A stretch of DNA of 64,000 nt from Zingiber officinale (Eukaryota > Streptophyta > Magnoliopsida > Zingiberales > Zingiberaceae), in NCBI RefSeq assembly GCF_018446385.1, contig NC_056001.1, forward strand, positions 6,963,600 to 7,027,599. The letters are read 5' to 3'. A program made the translations under genes and the position numbers. This document shows, piece by piece, positions 47,761 to 64,000 of this stretch; position 1 is the first letter of the stretch, and every line of letters starts with the position of its first letter. The notes below the pieces were generated by a model, which did not search any database, was not told the DNA's origin, and worked only from the letters and a program-made list of their open reading frames with translations.

Positions 47761-48751
47761 TATCATACTTTTAATCTAACCGCTAAACGATTATCATTTT
47801 TTTTCAAAAAATAGATGTATTTAAATAACTTTTAATTTGACCAGTGATTAATTTCTGAAGGTAATTTTTATTGTATTTCCACGTGTCTCCATTTTCAATT
47901 ACACTAAAAATGAGGCGGAGACGCAAAAGTTAACATGTCTCGGTTTAGGGTATTATTTGGTTTTCGAGACCACTGCTACCCTCCTCTTTATTTCATCGCA
48001 TCTCCAATTGGAGCGGAGTCCCGGAGTTGGCAGGGAACGCCGGGCTGCTCGATGACCGGCATCCTTCAAGGTACTGTCTGCCTCTTCTTCGACTCTATCC
48101 ATAGTTTTAATCTGTTCGGTTCTCTCTGTAGGGTTCTGATGGTTCTTCGTGGGTTCATGCGATAAAATAGGGTTTTTAGGTCTTTGGGAGTTTGTCTAGT
48201 TCGTTCCCTTTGACTTTACTTCATGAATCACGAAAACTTTGGCGGTGGTGCGCAAAGCGCAAGACTTGTCTGCTTCTTAGCTCTTCTCTATAAATGATAT
48301 TGTTTTGATCGGGAAACCTAGACCTATTATTTCATTACATTGCCTCTCATTGGGCGCAGACTGATTTATGTGTTTTAAGGGTTTTATTTTGGTGTGGGTT
48401 TTATATCAAAGATTTGAGTTGATCCGGTTCTGCACTGGGAAGAGAGTGAATTTCGCAGTTCCAGTGAGGCTAAGCCCTGGAAATTAGAATGACACGATGA
48501 TTTAGAAAAGTATAGGTGGTAGTAACCCTAAGTTCTCTATGTCTAATCTTGCTTTCATCTTCACAAATACAGAATCAATAATTTCACGAGCCTGACGAGC
48601 AGTATTTTTTTTTAATCTTTTTTTCACTTTAAAAGTTATGTGTATGATCTTGTGTTTAGGACTCAAACACAAGCACTGAAGACATGGTTTTTATCATCCC
48701 ATTGCAGTATAAAGTTTGCAGATTCTTAAGCCTGTTGGTGAAGCTCTTCTT
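47761..48751 (+). promoter_or_regulatory. Helicase promoter, 5' UTR and probable 5' UTR intron
   Basis: A GC-richer segment at about 47,950-48,069 ending CCTTCAAG|GTACTG looks like a non-coding first exon. A matching acceptor TTGCAG|TATAAAG lies at 48,708, about 44 bp before the ATG. The 636 bp between would be a leader intron. Confidence 0.5.
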
Positions 48752-58608
<9,857 letters not shown>

Positions 58609-59795
58609 TACTGAGTAGTCAGTCATTGAGCTACGAATGGATTGTGTTGAATTGTGACCCCTATGGGGTTTCATGCAGTTTTTTTTATTGCTACTGGAAA
58701 ACTTCACTTTGTATACTAAAAGTCAAATTTTTTGATAGGTTTAGAGGAATCCTCACGGCATTTTTGTTGTCGGAAATGTAAGATCGCATGTGTTATTTTT
58801 ATTTTTGTTTTCTTGTATAAACTGATTTTAGCTGATTATTGTTGAACGCCCTACTTGGATTGTTCTGCCCATCACTATTAATTAATTCTTGTGGCTGTTT
58901 GTTTGTTCCTTAAATTATTTGCACCTAGTGCTTTGCGACAGGAAAAAAAAAGTCAAGCAATTCGTTTGGTTGTTAAGGTGGATTCAGACTGTAGATTTTG
59001 CGAAAACGTAAGATCCAGTTAATGGGGAACCGATATGGAATAAAAAAAATGATGCAATGGGAAAGTGTCCGCATGATTTTGCATTATCTTATTAAGACTT
59101 AGATTGCTTTAACATATTGTCAAGATAGCATATTCTAGTGATACTGATAATTACAACGTTACAATGCAAAAATTTACAAATTCCACTAAATTTTCACCAA
59201 TGTTTGTTCTAAGAAAAATATTTTTTCGCAACACCAAAATTAGGATCAATTTTACTCTGAAAAATATAGATATGTTATATTAACGACCTCTTTAATACCG
59301 ATCCCATGAAGAATCCATCCTTCAACATTATGTCAGAAATGTCATGCGTCTACCGTCTATATACGCTTTAGGGACGGATCAATTTACTCTGAAAAATGGA
59401 TGGAAGAGTAATGGCTCATTTCAAGCAAACGATTGATCGTGAAAAGCCAAAAAAAAAAAAAAAAAAAAAAAAAAAGGAAATTCATGATAAAAGGAAAAGA
59501 AAGGGGTGAATAATCATGAGCAGGCTGCAAGCTCGGCCAAGCAAACTCAGCGAGCTCATGAGCAGACAAACTCTACGAGCTTGGGAACAAGTCGCGCAAG
59601 GAGCTCGATATCACAAATCTGTCAATTTCATTCAATTTAATTATTTACATAGCAGATAACTGATAGTTAATTGGCTGAAACAATCAACAGTGAAATATAA
59701 AGGGTGTAATAAGGCATAATACAGTGAAGCCGTAGAACTTTTAATGTTTATAAACAGATGAATATGTTTTAAACAAATTATCCTGTGAGATGAAT
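58609..59795. other. Intergenic region between convergent genes
   Basis: Holds the 3' UTRs of the helicase (+) and the ATG8 gene (-). A 27-base A-run lies at 59,449-59,475. Following it, several GAGCTC/GAGCTTG words (59,520-59,610) hint at a small retroelement tail, but I cannot name it. Confidence 0.45.
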
Positions 59796-62285
59796 TTATC
59801 CAAATGTTTTCTCACTGCTGTAGCACATGTAAAGAAACCCATCTTCATCTTTGTATGATTCATACATCGAATCCATGATGGCAGCTACAAGAAAGTCCAA
59901 TTTGAAATAAACACAGTTTTTTAAGGGGAAAAAAAGATGATAAAGAATGTGAAGAAATGTAGTACCTGTTTGAGGCAAAGTATTATTAACAAACACAAAA
60001 AGTGCTTTCCCAGCCGCAAGACGCAGCCTCCTACTTAACACGTGAATGAACTGCCCAACTGACATATCTCGAGGAACCAAATATCTACATTATAACAAAT
60101 CAGTACGGTTATTTCATTGCTGAACTGGTTGTGCAAAATGAAAATAAAAACATACTACTGATGTGCATTATCAAGCATGAATTTGCTAGTCTTTACAACA
60201 TGAAATTCATTCAGATGTGCATATTACTGCAATTCAAGAAAAGAGTTTCCAACATGTCAAAACAGGTAAGAGGTTCTACTCTGCCAGTTGATGCCTATGT
60301 TGAAGATTGCCAACAATCAAGATCTCGTTGATCTTGGATTTAGACACAGGGTCACCCCGAGGCTACCAATCCTAGTCACTGATCTCAGAGAATAGGAAAG
60401 GAGTTAAGAATCAAAGTCTCAAGATACAAAGTATCTGATTTTAAATCATTATTGTTCCATGCAGAAGAATATAGCCCAAAGTACCAAAGATAAGTAATCG
60501 ACAGAGTTTTCTTTTGGTGTTCTATCAAGTATTTCACTGCTGTAGAGAATCCCAAAGTTGAAACTTACTTTTTCTTCTCCAACTCCGGAAGATTGCTCCC
60601 GGAAAACTTCTCCACAATAACCTAGTAGAGAAAAGGAGAAAAAAGAAACACCATGAAAATGGTAGATCTATTTCATAAAATATAACCTTTGTCAAAGCAT
60701 GTAAAGATGAAAAAACACCATTTATGCTGCATTTTAAATTTAAATATAAATGCAGAAGCAGCAGCAAGAAAACTAACAATGGAATATCATCTTTTGTGAC
60801 CACAATTACTGATCGCTTGGTTAATATAACATCCTCATCAGTCTTACTGACAAGGAAATTACAACAAATAATTCATCATCTCCTCTTTAGTGTTTCTCTC
60901 ATGCAAGGTGTTAAACTATCTAGGATTATCAATAGGACATTCTTATCTAGAACAAGATATGCAAGGTGAGAAATCAAAAAGTAATGGGTGAACGAAAAAA
61001 GTGTTAACTGAGGAACCTCAATTAAAAATTAAAACCAGTGACCTACATATAATCTGCATATTAAACAATGAAGTCTGATGTACTTCCACACCTGACATTT
61101 TCAAGTAGAGAGAAATGGTAGTACCACTTCAAAAAATTGGTGTTTATTGGACAGTTAAAATGGAAAGAGACGTTCTCTGTGCTGAATTGAGAGGTAAAAA
61201 ACCAATTTATACAAAGTAAAAAATAACAATTCATCTATATTATAACTCAACACAATAACTGGTGACTAAACAAGCCACAACTACCTATTCTAACAAATGT
61301 AATAGACTAAAATCATTATACAAAAATATGGCCACCTTAGGTGCTTGCGAGTATGCTCCATCCATTGGTGGTATTTGTATTTCTGATTTTAGTATTATAT
61401 TACTTTGCAATAATTACCTAACATCATTCTTATTAACTCATAGTATGATGTCTCAACTAGTTTTTTCATTATTTTACCGCCATAATCATGAGAACACAAT
61501 TGCAACAGCAAGCATGAGTCTGAGCAGCACAGAACCTACATGCTATAGTAAAGTACCACTCGAGCCTACACCTTTTTGGGTCCAACATGACTCTCCTAAA
61601 GCTATGTTTAATTTTCTTGAGGAATACTTGAAGCAGGCCTAGTATCTTCGCGAGTAAGAAGCTCGTTTCAGTAGCATATGAGACTGATTAGTAAACCAAA
61701 ATCTAATTATACAATGAAAAAAAGCTATTTCTAGATCGCAACACCACATCAAGAAGCATATTCCATAGTCAATTTGTGTTTTTCCAGTAGGGCATTCTTT
61801 TGTACAAAAAATTACAGTTCTTCCTAGAAAATAGCAGGTTTAGAAGAACGTTCAAAAACCATTCATTTTTTTTTTTGCCTCTAAACTAGCATAAAGGAGA
61901 AATACACTGGTATATACTAGGAAATAATGTTCGTCGCTTCTCAAGAACATCACAAGGCAGGTATTTACAAATAAAAACATAAAGTACTCTTCCCGAACCT
62001 ACAGAAATCAAGATACTTAAATGAAATTAGACAATCACACAAGATTTCTCTCGATAAAGGGGAAATTTTCAAAAACAACTCTCAACAATCCAATGGCAAA
62101 CAAGAAGTGCAAATAGGATTACCGGAACTCGATCGGGATACTTGGCGACCATTTCCTTGGATTCCTGGAGCCGCTCCTCTGCAAATACGGTGGAAGATCA
62201 AATATCGGAGGAAAAAAAAAGTAGACTTCGAGATTAAGGACAAACCGAAGGTAAATTCTTGTTTGAAAGGCCTGATGTGCTTCAT
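59796..62285 (-). CDS. ATG8i: Autophagy protein ATG8, ATG8h/i type
   Basis: Predicted as complement(join(59796..59884, 59966..60084, 60569..60621, 62123..62178, 62246..62285)), 118 residues; all splice sites are GT-AG on the minus strand and phases fit. ATG8 is a ubiquitin-like protein that is conjugated to phosphatidylethanolamine on the autophagosome membrane and recruits cargo receptors. Seen: [47 protein letters not shown], then VNNTLPQT and [18 protein letters not shown]. The chain ends in the conjugation glycine with no extra residues, as in the plant ATG8h/i group, so ATG4 trimming should not be needed before conjugation. Length is normal (117-122). Intron 2 is 1.5 kb and contains a chance open frame at 61,262-61,642. 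Confidence 0.93.
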
Positions 62286-62755
62286 GGCGTGAAAACACAA
62301 AAAGGATTGGGATTAGGGTTTCGGTCGATGAGCAGGCGCGGCTTGCTCGTGACAACCCGTTCGTTCCCTTTTAAGCCACGCCTTCGAATTCCACAAATCA
62401 GAAGGCAACGAAGGTGCCGTTTATCCTTATAATTCCTAACGATCGTTATCCTATTAATATTTTCAATATAAATAATATAATATATTTTTAACAATTATTA
62501 AATATAAGGTTTAATTTACCCTTACTTTGATTCGACGCCGAGAAATTAAAAGTTGAAATTACTGAGAGAGGATCATTTCGATGTTCCGTGCTTTGTTTGT
62601 TGTATCCGATCGTAGCCGGTCAGCAGAATGAACCTGGATAGCACGTGGGTCCAAGTGGGGACTGGTGAGGCCGAATAACCGGGAATAGCCCAAGTGCCGG
62701 TGGCGGCTGATAGTTTTCGCCATGGGCATCTGGATTGTGGAATGCTTTAAATACA
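62286..62755. promoter_or_regulatory. Divergent promoter region between ATG8 and the next gene
   Basis: About 470 bp lie between the ATG8 start (minus strand) and a TATA-like TTTAAATACA at 62,747-62,756 (plus strand). The middle (about 62,440-62,520) is very AT-rich. Confidence 0.45.
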
Positions 62756-62769
62756 CCGAAGCGGGGGTT

Positions 62770-64000
62770 CCTGATCCTCCACGTTCGAAGGCCCTCCTTC
62801 TTCCTCCCTTCGTAGCGCCGCCTCGATCTTTCGATTGGGTGAGCAGATCTCTCTTCTGCTCTCATTTACATTTTCCGTTCTTTCTTTTCTTGTTTATTTT
62901 GCCTAAGTTTCGTTCCTATGCTCGTTATATTTTTTTAATGATCAGTGGATCTTGCCGCTTTTAGTTGTTTGCCCGAGATTTCAGTAGTTGAATTAGAATA
63001 TTTTTGGTTTCAATGGTTCTGGAGTCCATTTTTCGTGATGATGCTTGGTGTTTTATAGATCTAGGAAGATCTTGATTGCTTCGAGTTAATATCTTAGTTA
63101 TATCGGTTTATGCGAAATGCTCCTTCTGTGGGAGTCATATACCGAGTTATACATTCTTTTCTCCTTTTATTTTGCAGTAGGATTTAATTCATAGCATATC
63201 GGTATTCGCTCCTTTCTCCTCCATAATTTATTTCTTGGAAGATTTTGGAAACAAGGAATTTTTGGTAAAAATCGTTGTAGTTTCCTACTGTGGTGTTCTC
63301 GTTATAAGTTCCTAATTTACTGCTATCAATGTGATGTAGACATTGTTTACAGAATTACTTGGACGCTTTAAGTCAGGCAGTCCTGTTTTTGTTTACCCTC
63401 AAGTATATATGCGCTATTGAATGGCCAGTCTGGTTTTGTTTCGTAACCTCTATTTGTTTGCTTAGATCTGGATTGGGATACCTACCTACTGGGTATTATT
63501 GAAGTCGAGGAAAACTTAGATCTGTTAATGTATCCAACTTAAAAAGCTTGACCATAATTCCAATTAGAATGACGAACAAAAGAGCTTGCTATTATTTTGC
63601 TAGTCTCATTACTATGTATGTAAGCTGGACAGTAACAAACCTCATAAACATTGTTAAGTTGGTACGTTTATCTCTAGGCTTGTTCAAATATCAAACATTG
63701 AAGAGATATGTAGTGTTTGTAAATTAACTCTCATTCTTCGCATATCTTTTATTCTTATATAAAGGGAGTTAAATGAAATTTATATTATAAATGTACTTTA
63801 AACAAATACAATGTTTGCTAATGGTGATGAATTAAATATTACATTTGATATACCATCTAGGTACACCATTAATATATAGTGAGCTTACATGTCTCTTTTA
63901 AACAAAATTTTCATTTTTGTTACGAAGCTTGCTGCTTTGGTGAATACAATCGTAAATGTTTGTTTATGATTTCATTTTATTTTTGTTTGTTCGATGCCTG
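62770..64000 (+). other. Probable non-coding first exon and first intron of a gene running off the window
   Basis: After the TATA-like motif, a CT-rich leader ends at 62,838 in CGATTGG|GTGAGC, a good splice donor. The following 1.16 kb is T-rich and intron-like, with no coding exon seen. TATA box, CT-rich leader and long leader intron are typical of strongly expressed plant genes; the product is unknown. Confidence 0.45.

Noticed and set aside
47935-48165. 76-residue frame before the helicase
   Set aside because: Falls in the presumed non-coding first exon and leader intron; the helicase start at 48,752 fits the family.
61262-61642. 126-residue plus-strand frame
   Set aside because: Lies wholly in intron 2 of the minus-strand ATG8 gene, low-complexity and without recognisable motifs.

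Overview
The window is nuclear plant DNA. It holds AT-rich spacers, split genes with GT-AG introns, MITEs, tRNA-derived SINEs including the Au family, an LTR fossil, and plant-type genes (ARO armadillo protein, class III acyl-CoA-binding protein, RH40-type helicase, ATG8i-type protein). GC-rich, often intronless or first-exon coding blocks suggest a monocot. I cannot name the species; a member of the Zingiberales is only a guess.

The main architectural fact is a very long, nearly identical direct repeat. Bases 1 to about 17,020 recur at 31,105 to about 47,250. Each copy carries, in order and on the + strand, a cytosolic cyclophilin, an ARMADILLO REPEAT ONLY (ARO) protein and a five-exon ACBP3-type acyl-CoA-binding protein, and the encoded proteins read identically. 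The copies differ by few substitutions and by several larger indels, in all of which copy 2 is the shorter. Base 1 matches a point about 118 bp downstream of the stop codon of the TRAP-alpha gene at 24,240-30,987. The repeat therefore probably continues left of the window, with another TRAP-alpha copy there. The arrangement could be a recent tandem duplication of a roughly 31 kb unit or two haplotypes joined falsely in the assembly; sequence alone does not decide.

Between the copies (17,020-31,104) lie a seven-exon gene of unknown function whose 5' exons I cannot find (17,689-20,053), a large inverted repeat that could form a hairpin (20,735-23,768), and the complete eight-exon gene for TRAP-alpha, a subunit of the ER translocon-associated complex.

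Beyond copy 2 there is a short MITE-rich stretch. It is followed by a long DEAD-box RNA helicase gene of the WW-domain RH40 class (48,752-58,608), with Q-rich, RGG and RS regions and a 3.8 kb intron holding a retroelement fossil. Convergent to it on the minus strand is an ATG8h/i-type autophagy gene (62,285-59,796) that ends directly in the conjugation glycine. The last 1.3 kb appears to be the promoter, a non-coding first exon and the first intron of a + strand gene that runs off the window.

No tRNA, rRNA or CRISPR features were seen. tRNA-like signals occur only in SINE heads.
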